Shown here piece after piece: positions 1 to 6,750 of a stretch of 9,895 nt of DNA. The DNA lies in assembly GCA_028868455.1 (NCBI GenBank), contig JAGWUK010000068.1, positions 1 through 9,895 of the forward strand, read 5' to 3'. The stretch comes from Burkholderiales bacterium. Lineage in GTDB: Bacteria > Pseudomonadota > Gammaproteobacteria > Burkholderiales > Burkholderiaceae_D. The notes under the pieces are model-generated. The model had not been told where the DNA came from. It saw only the letters and a program-made list of their open reading frames with translations, and did not search any database. Made by a program: the position numbers and the translations under genes. Position 1 is the first letter of the stretch. Each line of letters opens with the position of its first letter.

Positions 1-62
1 GGTCTTTCACAAGACAATACCGGATTCCATTTATCGTCCGCCGGAATAAACCTCTGCGCAGG

Positions 63-95
63 TGACGAGCCGCAAATTGCCTTTGCCGCTCGTCA
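63..95. terminator. long hairpin just downstream of phaC, possible terminator
   Basis: An inverted repeat with arms TGACGAGC-C-GCAAA (63-76) and TTTGC-C-GCTCGTCA (82-95) closes a 5-nt loop (77-81). It gives 13 base pairs interrupted by one C/C mismatch. It begins 5 nt past the phaC stop codon, in the position expected of a transcription terminator. In the phaC reading direction no T-run follows the stem. In the plus direction a run of five T (103-107) follows after a short gap, so it may work better for transcripts entering from the left, or it may act as an mRNA 3'-end stabiliser. The structure is seen directly; the function is inferred. Confidence 0.45.
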
Positions 96-100
96 TCAGG

Positions 101-1927
101 CTATTTTTCAAAAACGTAGCTACCCGGTGCATCACCTAAGCCCATGGCTGCCGGAACCGGGGCGTTGATTTTAGTCGGACTAGAGTGCTGGGCCAGCCAT
201 TCTTGCCAGTGCGTCCACCATGATCCCTCTGTTGTGCTCGCTTCGCGCAGCCATTCATCCGGATCGCTATAGAATTTGCTGCGTTTTTCTGCCGGTAAAT
301 ATTGGTAGCTACGGTGGGCATGGCCAGGCTCAGAAACGATACCCGCATTGTGTCCGCCCGATGCCAGCACGAAATCCAGTGGGGCGCTACTCAGTAAATG
401 AATTTTGTAGACCGAGCGCCAGGGCGATACGTGGTCGCGCGCTGTTCCGACGATGAACATCGGTGCAGTGATGTCGTTAAGTGCGACAGCGTGTCCGTCC
501 ACTTCGTAACGTCCTTCAGCCAGGTCGTTGTGCAAGAACAGATGTTTCAGATATTCACTGTGCATGCGATAAGGCATGCGCGTGGTATCGGCATTCCATG
601 ACATCAGGTCATTCGGTTGATCGCGTACGCCGAGCTGGTAGTCACGCATGATTTTTGACCAGATTAAATCGCGTGAATTCAGCAATTGGAATGAACCTGC
701 CATCTGTTCTCCCGCCAGATAACCCTGATCCCACATTTGCGCATCCAGTAGCGCCAGCTGACTTTCGTCGATAAATAACCCCAGTTCTCCCGGTTCGCTG
801 AAATCGGTCTGAGCCGCCAGCAGACTGACCGTTTTGAGCGGAACCACTGGCGCATTTGCTTCCGATGCCTGTGCTCGCGCCAGCGTCGCCGCCGCGATGG
901 AAAGCAGGGTGCCTCCGAGACAGTAACCGGCAGCATGCAATGGCTTTTTATGGGTGATACGGGACACTTCGGCTATCGCTGCCAGCAGGCTTTCGAGATA
1001 GTCATGCATTCCCAGGTCACGATCCTCTTTTCCTGGATTGCGCCAGGAGATCATGAAAACCGTGTGCCCTTGCTCGACAAGGAAACGCACCATGGAATTG
1101 TGCGGTGACAAGTCAAGAATGTAGTATTTCATAATCCACGACGGCACGATCAATATCGGTTCGGCGTAGGTTTTGGCGACGTGTGGCGCATATTGAATTA
1201 ATTCAATTAAATGATTGCGGAACACCACTTTACCGGGCGTCAATGCGACGTCTCGGCCTGGTTGATACGCTAATTGGGTCGATTGATGCTTATCCTGAAT
1301 GGATGCACCGAGTTCGAGACCATTGTCCTGCATCCAGTGCGACATGCCAGACAGCAGATTTTTCCCGCCGGTGTCCACGGTCGTTGCCAGAACTTCCGGG
1401 TTGAGTGCCGGAATATTCGATGGTGCAACCATATCCAGCATCTGACGCGCCATAAAACTGACGACATATTCGTGATGCGCTGTCATACCACGCACGCCTG
1501 TCGTGGCCTCTTGCCAGAATTGCTGGCTTTGCAGGAACCCCTGACTGAGCGCGTTGAATGGCCAGTTTTTCCAACCCGGGTGAGCAAAGCGCGAATCTTT
1601 ATTCTTTGCCTTTTGGTCGGCCTCATTGCGTTCTTCGTTGCCAGGTAATGCGCTGGTCATAAATGCAGGCCATTCTGCAACTTGTTTTTGCACCAGAGTC
1701 ATTAGATCCATTTGCTTGCCTGGCGACATAGCCAGATTCATTCCCCAGTCCATCCATGCCAACGCGACACTGGTGGGGGAAACGCCGGCGGTCAGCTTGG
1801 CAATATGATTTTGTAGCGCGACATCCAGGGAATTGAGGGGTTTTTCGTCACCGCTCAGGTAGCAGATGTGGTGTGGCTTGTTCGCTTGCTCGTCGTTGAT
1901 TGTCAGGCTGGTTTGCTTCGACTTCAT
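101..1927 (-). CDS. phaC: class I poly(3-hydroxyalkanoate) synthase (PHA/PHB polymerase)
   Basis: 608 aa, close to the usual ~590 aa of class I synthases. The enzyme polymerises (R)-3-hydroxyacyl-CoA, typically 3-hydroxybutyryl-CoA, into storage polyester at the granule surface and releases CoA. Residues ~30-75 (…AWMDWGMNLAMSPGKQ…) look like the short PHBC_N segment, and ~115-300 form the PhaC N-terminal domain with the hallmark SWRNPGK (294-300). The alpha/beta-hydrolase core carries the modified lipase box GYCLGG (334-339) with nucleophile Cys336. Asp498 (in GTARDHVSPW) and His526 (in GGHNAGIV) complete the catalytic triad. The Trp-rich C-terminal motif SWWTHWQEWL (569-578) is present. The ATG at 1927 is preceded by an AGGA ribosome site 7 nt upstream, and the stop is TAG at 101-103. 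The gene stands alone here, divergent from the export operon and sharing its promoter region. It appears intact. The family is certain; the substrate chain length is not visible. Confidence 0.95.
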   Translation of the reverse strand: MKSKQTSLTINDEQANKPHHICYLSGDEKPLNSLDVALQNHIAKLTAGVSPTSVALAWMDWGMNLAMSPGKQMDLMTLVQKQVAEWPAFMTSALPGNEERNEADQKAKNKDSRFAHPGWKNWPFNALSQGFLQSQQFWQEATTGVRGMTAHHEYVVSFMARQMLDMVAPSNIPALNPEVLATTVDTGGKNLLSGMSHWMQDNGLELGASIQDKHQSTQLAYQPGRDVALTPGKVVFRNHLIELIQYAPHVAKTYAEPILIVPSWIMKYYILDLSPHNSMVRFLVEQGHTVFMISWRNPGKEDRDLGMHDYLESLLAAIAEVSRITHKKPLHAAGYCLGGTLLSIAAATLARAQASEANAPVVPLKTVSLLAAQTDFSEPGELGLFIDESQLALLDAQMWDQGYLAGEQMAGSFQLLNSRDLIWSKIMRDYQLGVRDQPNDLMSWNADTTRMPYRMHSEYLKHLFLHNDLAEGRYEVDGHAVALNDITAPMFIVGTARDHVSPWRSVYKIHLLSSAPLDFVLASGGHNAGIVSEPGHAHRSYQYLPAEKRSKFYSDPDEWLREASTTEGSWWTHWQEWLAQHSSPTKINAPVPAAMGLGDAPGSYVFEK

Positions 1928-2078
1928 CGGTAAGTCCTTTATTTAGCGGCAGGCTGGGGCGGAGTCAGGGCGGATATAGTCATCGAATCCGTCAAAGACT
2001 GGAATGGAAAAGTTGATCCGTATGCTCACTGGCGTTCGACATTTGACAATGTGGCTTGCCAAGTGTTCTTCAAAAACA

Positions 2079-2127
2079 GCGGTTAATTGTGACTAAGATC
2101 ATTGCCGACCGAATTGATTCGAATCAA
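2079..2127 (-). promoter_or_regulatory. candidate FNR-dependent class II promoter for phaC
   Basis: Read on the minus strand, the hexamer CACAAT (2091 down to 2086) matches TATAAT at 4 of 6 positions. It lies 22 nt from the same FNR-like box, mirroring the geometry on the other side. Transcription would start near 2079 and leave a ~152-nt leader before the phaC ATG at 1927. A 4/6 hexamer alone is weak; the exact spacing is what makes it worth noting. Confidence 0.35.
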
Positions 2128-2130
2128 TTC
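2111..2130. promoter_or_regulatory. perfect 20-bp palindrome containing an FNR/ANR/FixK-type box
   Basis: The sequence is GAATTGATTC followed by its exact reverse complement. Its core at 2114-2127 is TTGAT-TCGA-ATCAA, a 10/10 match to the consensus TTGAT-N4-ATCAA bound by FNR, ANR and FixK regulators, which act in low-oxygen control. The centre lies between 2120 and 2121, within the phaC/exporter divergent region. The match and symmetry are read directly. Binding by an FNR-family protein is inferred, since no regulator gene is in the window. CRP-type proteins prefer a different half-site (TGTGA), which is absent here. Confidence 0.7.
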
Positions 2131-2143
2131 AATTGTGCAATTG
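2130..2143. repeat. CAATTG-tg-CAATTG inverted repeat
   Basis: Two copies of the self-complementary hexamer CAATTG are separated by TG. They directly abut the FNR-like palindrome and lie between it and the candidate -10 of the export operon. The repeat could be an operator for an unseen regulator, or simply AT-rich promoter sequence. It is seen directly; no role is assigned. Confidence 0.4.
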
Positions 2144-2149
2144 CAGCAA

Positions 2150-2162
2150 TACACTAAGTGTA
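2150..2162. promoter_or_regulatory. TACACT-a-AGTGTA inverted repeat over the candidate -10, possible operator
   Basis: A perfect 6-bp inverted repeat with a 1-nt centre. The left arm is the candidate -10 hexamer and the right arm ends at the predicted start of transcription. A repressor dimer here would block the export-operon promoter. The E. coli ybhGFSR exporter operon is controlled by a TetR-family repressor (CecR/YbiH), so a repressor is plausible, but no such gene lies in this window and I have not matched this site to any known operator. Confidence 0.35.
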
Positions 2163-2273
2163 CTCTTGTTTTATGGCACTCTTATGAATCACCTGACCAC
2201 GCTGTATCTCTCGTATTTGCTGCACAACACGTTGTTGTCCAGCAAATCGCTCTGTATGAAAGAGGATTGAAGA

Positions 2274-3596
2274 ATGCTACGCAGAAATCCTAAATTCAAG
2301 CACATTGCACTATGTTTGATCTGCGTCAATAGTTTGATTTGCGTCCACCCGGTGTTTGCAAATGAAACGCTGGAACAAGCCTGGAGTATCGCCGTGCAGC
2401 GAGATCATGTGCTTGCTGCGACGCATCAAAAGGAGCTGGCAGGGCAGCAACAACTGGCCGCTGCGAAGGCCAATTATTATCCGAAGCTAGGTCTGGAAAC
2501 AGGTTACCTGCGCACGGAATATGAACCTTCGGCCAAGATCAATATTCCTGCTTTACCCTTTCTGAAAGGTGCAACGCTGCCGTTTGCGCAGGATAGCAGT
2601 TATTACGGCGGTGTAACTCTGAGCGCGCCAGTGTTTACCAGTGGTCGAATTTCTTATGGCGTCGATGCGGCGCAGGCGCAGGCGGACGCTTTTGCCGCGC
2701 GTACTCAATTAACCAGAAGCGATCTGAAGCTTTCGGTGGCACAGTCATATATTGCAGTATTACGCGCCGAACATGCGGTATCTGTGGCGGGTAGTTACAT
2801 CACAGCCGTCAGCCGACATGTCGATGACGTTCAGGCGCTATTTGAAAAAGGCTATGTAGCACGCCATGACCTGCTGGCGTCGCAAGTCGCTCTCGCCAAT
2901 GCGCAGCAAATGGGCTTGCAGGCCAATAATGCTTTGGCGCTTAGCCGAGCAGCCTACAATCGCTGGCTTGGTCGAAGTCAGGATGAAGATGTCCGTATTC
3001 TGGATATCGGAAATACGGTTCAGGAAACACCAACAGATTTGCTGACTATGCTCAATGCAGCGGCGACACAGCGTAAAGAACTGCAAGAGCTGGAAAAACA
3101 AAGTCAGGCATTTAAGAAACAAGCCGCGAGCGTCGCTGCCGGGCACTTGCCGCAAATCGGTGTCAGTGCTGGGTATAGCAAACTGGAAAACCGATATCTG
3201 GCGGAAGATAAAGGTTGGTGGGTCGGATTGGTGATGAAGTGGGATTTGTTTGATGGCGGTCTGATTCGTCATCAGTCGTCGCAATTGGCAGCGACCGCAG
3301 AAGCGATCAATGAAATGCAGCAAGACACCCGAGAAAAAATTGCGCTGCAAGTGCGTCAGTCATGGTTGTCTCAGCAAGAGGCCAACGCCCGCATGGCACT
3401 GGTCAATAAAGCTGTTGAACAGGCTGATGAAACTTTGGCGCTGGCGCGTGAACGATATCGCCTTGGCCTGGCGCCAAATAGCGATGTACTTGATGCCGAG
3501 ACGCGTCGTCTGCAGGCATATTCGAATCGCGATAACGCTATCTATGACCGCGAATGGGCACGACTGCAGTTATTGCACGCCAGCGGCCAATTGTAA
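2274..3596 (+). CDS. TolC-family outer-membrane efflux channel (exporter outer-membrane factor)
   Basis: 440 aa. Outer-membrane factors of this family trimerise into a channel across the outer membrane and a periplasmic tunnel, and serve as the exit duct of tripartite exporters. Residues 1-29 look like a Sec signal peptide: basic start MLRRNPKFKH, a hydrophobic stretch, and cleavage after VFA-29. The mature protein starts with the typical ETLEQAWSIAVQRD and shows the internal duplication of the family: long Ala/Gln-rich helices ~31-70, 130-230, 255-290 and 335-435, separated by beta-strand pairs at ~71-128 and ~292-332 (including MKWDLFDGG, 321-329). The motif ARERYRLGLAPNSDVLDAE (391-409) is characteristic. 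The first strand loop (~83-108) is Pro-rich and rather long. The ATG has an AGAGGA site 7 nt upstream. It is the first gene of the five-gene operon, 14 nt ahead of the adaptor. Confidence 0.93.
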   Translation: MLRRNPKFKHIALCLICVNSLICVHPVFANETLEQAWSIAVQRDHVLAATHQKELAGQQQLAAAKANYYPKLGLETGYLRTEYEPSAKINIPALPFLKGATLPFAQDSSYYGGVTLSAPVFTSGRISYGVDAAQAQADAFAARTQLTRSDLKLSVAQSYIAVLRAEHAVSVAGSYITAVSRHVDDVQALFEKGYVARHDLLASQVALANAQQMGLQANNALALSRAAYNRWLGRSQDEDVRILDIGNTVQETPTDLLTMLNAAATQRKELQELEKQSQAFKKQAASVAAGHLPQIGVSAGYSKLENRYLAEDKGWWVGLVMKWDLFDGGLIRHQSSQLAATAEAINEMQQDTREKIALQVRQSWLSQQEANARMALVNKAVEQADETLALARERYRLGLAPNSDVLDAETRRLQAYSNRDNAIYDREWARLQLLHASGQL

Positions 3597-3610
3597 TTTT
3601 TCAGAGATAA

Positions 3611-4726
3611 ATGATGGAAGATAAACGTAAATTGATTGGCCCGGTATTGCTGGGAATTGCCGCAGTGGTCATTGGTGCCGGGTTTTTTTATTACCTTGCG
3701 CAAAGCAGAAAAATGCCTGAAGGGCTGATTGTCGCTAGTGGTCGCATAGAAGGCGAGCGTATTGTCGCCGCGGCCAAATATCCGGGGCGCATCAGTAAAG
3801 TGCTGGTGAAAGAGGGCGATACCGTTACCGCGGATACGGTTGTGGCCCAATTGGAGGACAGCACATTTTTGTCGCGCGTTGATCAGGCAAAACAAGCACT
3901 TAATGCCACTGAGGCGCAATTGAAGGCGGCTCAGGAGTCGCTGGAAGTCGTTAGCAAAGAAGTCCCAATGGGCATCAGTGTTGCCGATGCGACGGTCAGT
4001 CAGGCGCAGGCAATGCTGGCGAAAGCCAACGCCGTAGAGCAGCAGGCGCAGCGCGATGCGCAAAGGCACAAGGAATTGTTTGAACGCGGCGTCATTGAAA
4101 AGCATCGCTATGAGCAGGCTGATCTTGCCTGGCAAGTCGCGCAATCGGATGTCAAGGCGGCACAAGAGTCCGTGAAACGTGCCAGACAGGGGTTTTTACA
4201 GGCTGGACTGGGAAGCGACAAAGTCCACGCGAAACAGCAGGAAATTGAGGCATTAAAAGCGCAGCGAGATCGTGCCGCAGCTGCCGTCAGCGAGGCGGGC
4301 TCGGTGCTGAGCGACCTGACGATTAAAGCGCCAGCGACCGGCGTCGTGCTGACCCGTTTGCGCGAACCGGGCGAAGTCATCATGCCGGGCGGCTCTGTCA
4401 TTGAAATGGTGAATCTGGATCATTTGCATCTGAAAGTGTATGTACCTGAATCAAAAATCGGACAACTGCGATTGGGTCTGCCGGTACGCATCTATACCGA
4501 TGCGCAACCGGACCAGTTTTATACAGCCAAAGTCAGCTTCATCGCTTCCAGGGCGGAATTTACACCGAAAGAAGTGCAGACGACCGATGAACGCGTCAAG
4601 CTGGTTTATGCAGTGAAACTCGCCATTGATAAAAATCCTGAGCATCGTCTGACCCCTGGTATTCCTGCGGATGCAGTGATTCGCTGGAAAGAAGATGTGG
4701 CATGGCAAAAGCCAAGTTGGAAATGA
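3611..4726 (+). CDS. HlyD/YbhG-type periplasmic adaptor (membrane fusion protein)
   Basis: 371 aa. The adaptor is anchored in the inner membrane and bridges the ABC permeases to the TolC-like channel. A single N-terminal hydrophobic helix (~9-29) follows MMEDKRKLIG. The two halves of the lipoyl-like barrel-sandwich domain are at ~44-82 (GRISKVLVKEGDTV) and ~234-270 (IKAPATGVVLTRLREPGE). Between them, ~86-230, lies a long Ala/Gln/Glu-rich coiled coil. The C-terminal beta-barrel contains AEFTPKEVQTTDER (315-328), typical of the YbhG/YhiI branch. At the coiled-coil tip, Arg152 and Leu156 fit the TolC-contact pattern RxxxLxxxxxxS, but the Ser position is Glu163. Two adjacent ATGs (3611, 3614) are possible starts; an AGAGA at 3603-3607 is 3 nt from the first and 6 nt from the second, so 3614 may be the true start. 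The 3' end overlaps the ATPase gene. Confidence 0.92.
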   Translation: MMEDKRKLIGPVLLGIAAVVIGAGFFYYLAQSRKMPEGLIVASGRIEGERIVAAAKYPGRISKVLVKEGDTVTADTVVAQLEDSTFLSRVDQAKQALNATEAQLKAAQESLEVVSKEVPMGISVADATVSQAQAMLAKANAVEQQAQRDAQRHKELFERGVIEKHRYEQADLAWQVAQSDVKAAQESVKRARQGFLQAGLGSDKVHAKQQEIEALKAQRDRAAAAVSEAGSVLSDLTIKAPATGVVLTRLREPGEVIMPGGSVIEMVNLDHLHLKVYVPESKIGQLRLGLPVRIYTDAQPDQFYTAKVSFIASRAEFTPKEVQTTDERVKLVYAVKLAIDKNPEHRLTPGIPADAVIRWKEDVAWQKPSWK

Positions 4727-6750
4727 TGCGTGAAGTCGTGCGACAGGATGTGCAGGTGCCAGTTGAGGTCGGCATGGCCGATTTGGTGGTGCAGGCGCAG
4801 GGATTGATGAAGCGCTACGGCAATAGCATCGCGATGGATGGCATTGATCTGCAGGTCAGAGCGGGGGAAATTTACGGGCTGATTGGTCCGGATGGTGCCG
4901 GGAAAAGTAGTTTGCTGAAGGCTATCGCTGGCGTTCTGGCACACGATGCGGGGCAGCTACGGGTGTTCGATTGTTTGCTGGATTCCGAGCGGGCCTGCGA
5001 ATCTGTCAAGGATCGTATCGGTTTAATGCCGCAGGGGCTGGGGCAAAATCTCTATGGTGATTTATCTGTTGAGGAAAACATTGATTACTTTGGTGGCCTG
5101 CGTTTATTGAGCCGGCAGGAACTCGGTTCGCGCAAAGAAGCCTTGTTGCGCAGTACACGCCTGGATCGGTTCCGGAACCGTCCAATGAAAAATTTATCCG
5201 GTGGCATGAAGCAGAAACTGGGGCTGGTCTGTACGCTGATTCATGAGCCCAAGCTGGTGATTCTGGATGAGCCGACTACAGGTGTTGATCCCGTTTCCAG
5301 ACGCGAGTTCTGGAGCATCCTGGCGCGTTTGCTGAAGGAAAAAGGAATCACCGCATTGGTTTCGACAGCCTATATGGATGAAGCGAGCCGATTCCATCGC
5401 GTCTCCTTGATGCATGAAGGAAAAATACTGGCTTCCGGTGAACCGGAAAGCATCAAGCACCTGGCTAGCGGGCAGATCGTCAGCACGACTTGTGCCGATC
5501 CGTCTGAACAGCCGGTCGCTGTGCGCTGCCTTGCGACGCAATTTCCGCAAATGGAAGTGCTGGGGCAAGATATACGGATCTTTGTTGATGAAACCAATCA
5601 GGACCACGCGTTAGCCCAGGTTCAGCAGCATTTGAATGGCATTCGTCAGAGCCGGACCGAGTTGCTTGAGCCTGAGCTGGAAGATATTTTCATTGCCTTG
5701 CTGAGGAAAAAGAACGGTCAGGATCGCAAAAAGGGAAAACCTGCTGATCAACAGCTTGCCAACGACACAGTGCCAAGTCGCCATACAGCAAGCGGCTACG
5801 CGATTGAAGCGGTGCACCTGACTCGCCATTTCGGCGAATTCAAGGCCGTTGACGATGTCAGTTTTACGGTGCCGCAAGGTGAAATTTTCGGGTTGCTTGG
5901 CGCAAACGGCGCAGGTAAAAGTACGGTCATTAAAATGCTGACGGGCATTCTGAGTCAGACCAGCGGAACCGGGAAGGTGGCCGGAGCGGATATGCGTACC
6001 GCCGGGCGACAGATACGCGAACGCATCGGCTATATGTCGCAAGCGTTTTCTTTGTATCTCGATTTGTCCGTACTGGAGAATATTCGTTTATATGCCGGGA
6101 TATATGGACTGACGCGTCAGCAAACCACATCGAGAATGGACTGGATACTCGATATGGCGGGCTTGCGTCCATTTGGAAACGCGCTGGCGGCCAGTTTGCC
6201 GATGGGATTAAGGCAGCGCCTGGCATTGGGCTGCGCGCTGATACACAGACCACAGGTACTGTTTTTGGATGAGCCAACGTCGGGTGTCGATCCTTTGGGA
6301 CGGCGGGCGTTCTGGGAGGTGTTGTTCCGACTTTCTCGTGAGGAAAATGTGACGATACTGGTCACCACGCATTACATGTCGGAGGCAGAACATTGCGATC
6401 ATATTGCCTTGATGTACGCAGGCCGGATTGTTGCCGATGCGTCTCCCGATCAGTTGAAGCACGACGTAGAAAACCAAGCTGGAAAACTGGTCGAAATTCA
6501 GGTCACGCAAGCACAGCAAGCGCTGGAAATTTTACAGGCAGAAGGATTTAACTCGGTGGCGCTTTTCGGCGCGAGTCTGCATGTCTTGCTGACTGATACA
6601 GACAAAGATATCGACAGGATAAAAACTGCGCTGCATGCATTTGAAATTGTAAGGATTGCGCCGAAACGCCTTTCGATGGAAGACGTGTTTGTCCACATTG
6701 TGACCCGGCTTGAGTCTGAAGATGCCAAAGCGAGAGGAGAGCAGACATGA
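4702..6750 (+). CDS. fused double-domain ABC exporter ATPase (YbhF-like)
   Basis: 682 aa with two nucleotide-binding domains in one chain; it energises the two ABC-2 permeases that follow. NBD1 (~28-255): Walker A GPDGAGKS (62-69), Q-loop Gln111, signature LSGGMKQK (165-172), Walker B LVILDEP (185-191), but STAYMDEA in the H-loop, with Ala223 where the switch His normally sits. A ~110-aa DrrA-like tail and charged linker follow. NBD2 (~366-590): Walker A GANGAGKS (400-407), Gln447, Walker B VLFLDEP (519-525), H-loop His557 (TTHYMSEAE), but signature LPMG (499-502) in place of LSGG. It is longer than E. coli YbhF (~580 aa). Start choice: ATG 4702 has a GGAAAGAAG site 7 nt upstream and overlaps the adaptor gene by 25 nt. 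ATG 4723 (4-nt ATGA overlap) and ATG 4774 (GAGG 5 nt upstream) are alternatives that do not affect NBD1. The substrate is not readable from the ATPase. Confidence 0.93.
   Translation: MAKAKLEMMREVVRQDVQVPVEVGMADLVVQAQGLMKRYGNSIAMDGIDLQVRAGEIYGLIGPDGAGKSSLLKAIAGVLAHDAGQLRVFDCLLDSERACESVKDRIGLMPQGLGQNLYGDLSVEENIDYFGGLRLLSRQELGSRKEALLRSTRLDRFRNRPMKNLSGGMKQKLGLVCTLIHEPKLVILDEPTTGVDPVSRREFWSILARLLKEKGITALVSTAYMDEASRFHRVSLMHEGKILASGEPESIKHLASGQIVSTTCADPSEQPVAVRCLATQFPQMEVLGQDIRIFVDETNQDHALAQVQQHLNGIRQSRTELLEPELEDIFIALLRKKNGQDRKKGKPADQQLANDTVPSRHTASGYAIEAVHLTRHFGEFKAVDDVSFTVPQGEIFGLLGANGAGKSTVIKMLTGILSQTSGTGKVAGADMRTAGRQIRERIGYMSQAFSLYLDLSVLENIRLYAGIYGLTRQQTTSRMDWILDMAGLRPFGNALAASLPMGLRQRLALGCALIHRPQVLFLDEPTSGVDPLGRRAFWEVLFRLSREENVTILVTTHYMSEAEHCDHIALMYAGRIVADASPDQLKHDVENQAGKLVEIQVTQAQQALEILQAEGFNSVALFGASLHVLLTDTDKDIDRIKTALHAFEIVRIAPKRLSMEDVFVHIVTRLESEDAKARGEQT

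Larger units (their letters stand above)
2114..2162 (+). promoter_or_regulatory. candidate FNR-dependent class II promoter for the export operon
   Basis: The hexamer TACACT (2150-2155) matches the -10 consensus TATAAT at 4 of 6 positions. It starts 22 nt after the end of the FNR-like box, exactly the geometry of class II FNR promoters (box centred at -41.5), which would put the start of transcription near 2162. No sigma70 -35 element is recognisable, as is common when the activator site replaces it. The resulting leader to the ATG at 2274 would be ~112 nt. Spacing is measured from the sequence; promoter activity is inferred. Confidence 0.5.
1928..2273. other. divergent phaC / export-operon intergenic region
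   Basis: 346 bp without a convincing gene. The phaC-proximal part (1928-2080) is fairly GC-rich and shows no clear element. The central part (2086-2162) holds the FNR-like palindrome, two further inverted repeats and candidate -10 hexamers. The rest (2163-2273) would be a ~112-nt leader for the outer-membrane-factor gene, ending in an AGAGGA ribosome site at 2261-2266. A 63-codon frame starting at a TTG (2102) crosses this region, but it runs through the palindrome and has no recognisable features, so it is not called. Confidence 0.8.

Noticed and set aside
1..62. Possible end or start of a neighbouring gene at the left edge
   Set aside because: Short frames on both strands end quickly and nothing recognisable can be read from 62 bases.
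2043..2048. Perfect TTGACA -35 hexamer on the plus strand
   Set aside because: No acceptable -10 hexamer occurs 16-18 nt downstream, and the FNR-type arrangement further right explains the operon promoter better.
2174..2189. TGGCAC resembling the -24 half of a sigma54 promoter
   Set aside because: The required GC of the -12 element is absent at the correct spacing (the sequence there is TGAA).
2102..2293. 63-codon plus-strand frame beginning at TTG in the divergent promoter region
   Set aside because: It starts inside the regulatory palindrome area, lacks a ribosome site, has no recognisable protein features and overlaps the start of the TolC-like gene.
2838..4165. Long minus-strand frames opposite the TolC-like and HlyD-like genes
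   Set aside because: Shadow frames: rich in Cys/His/Arg with no domain pattern, lying antisense to clearly coding genes.
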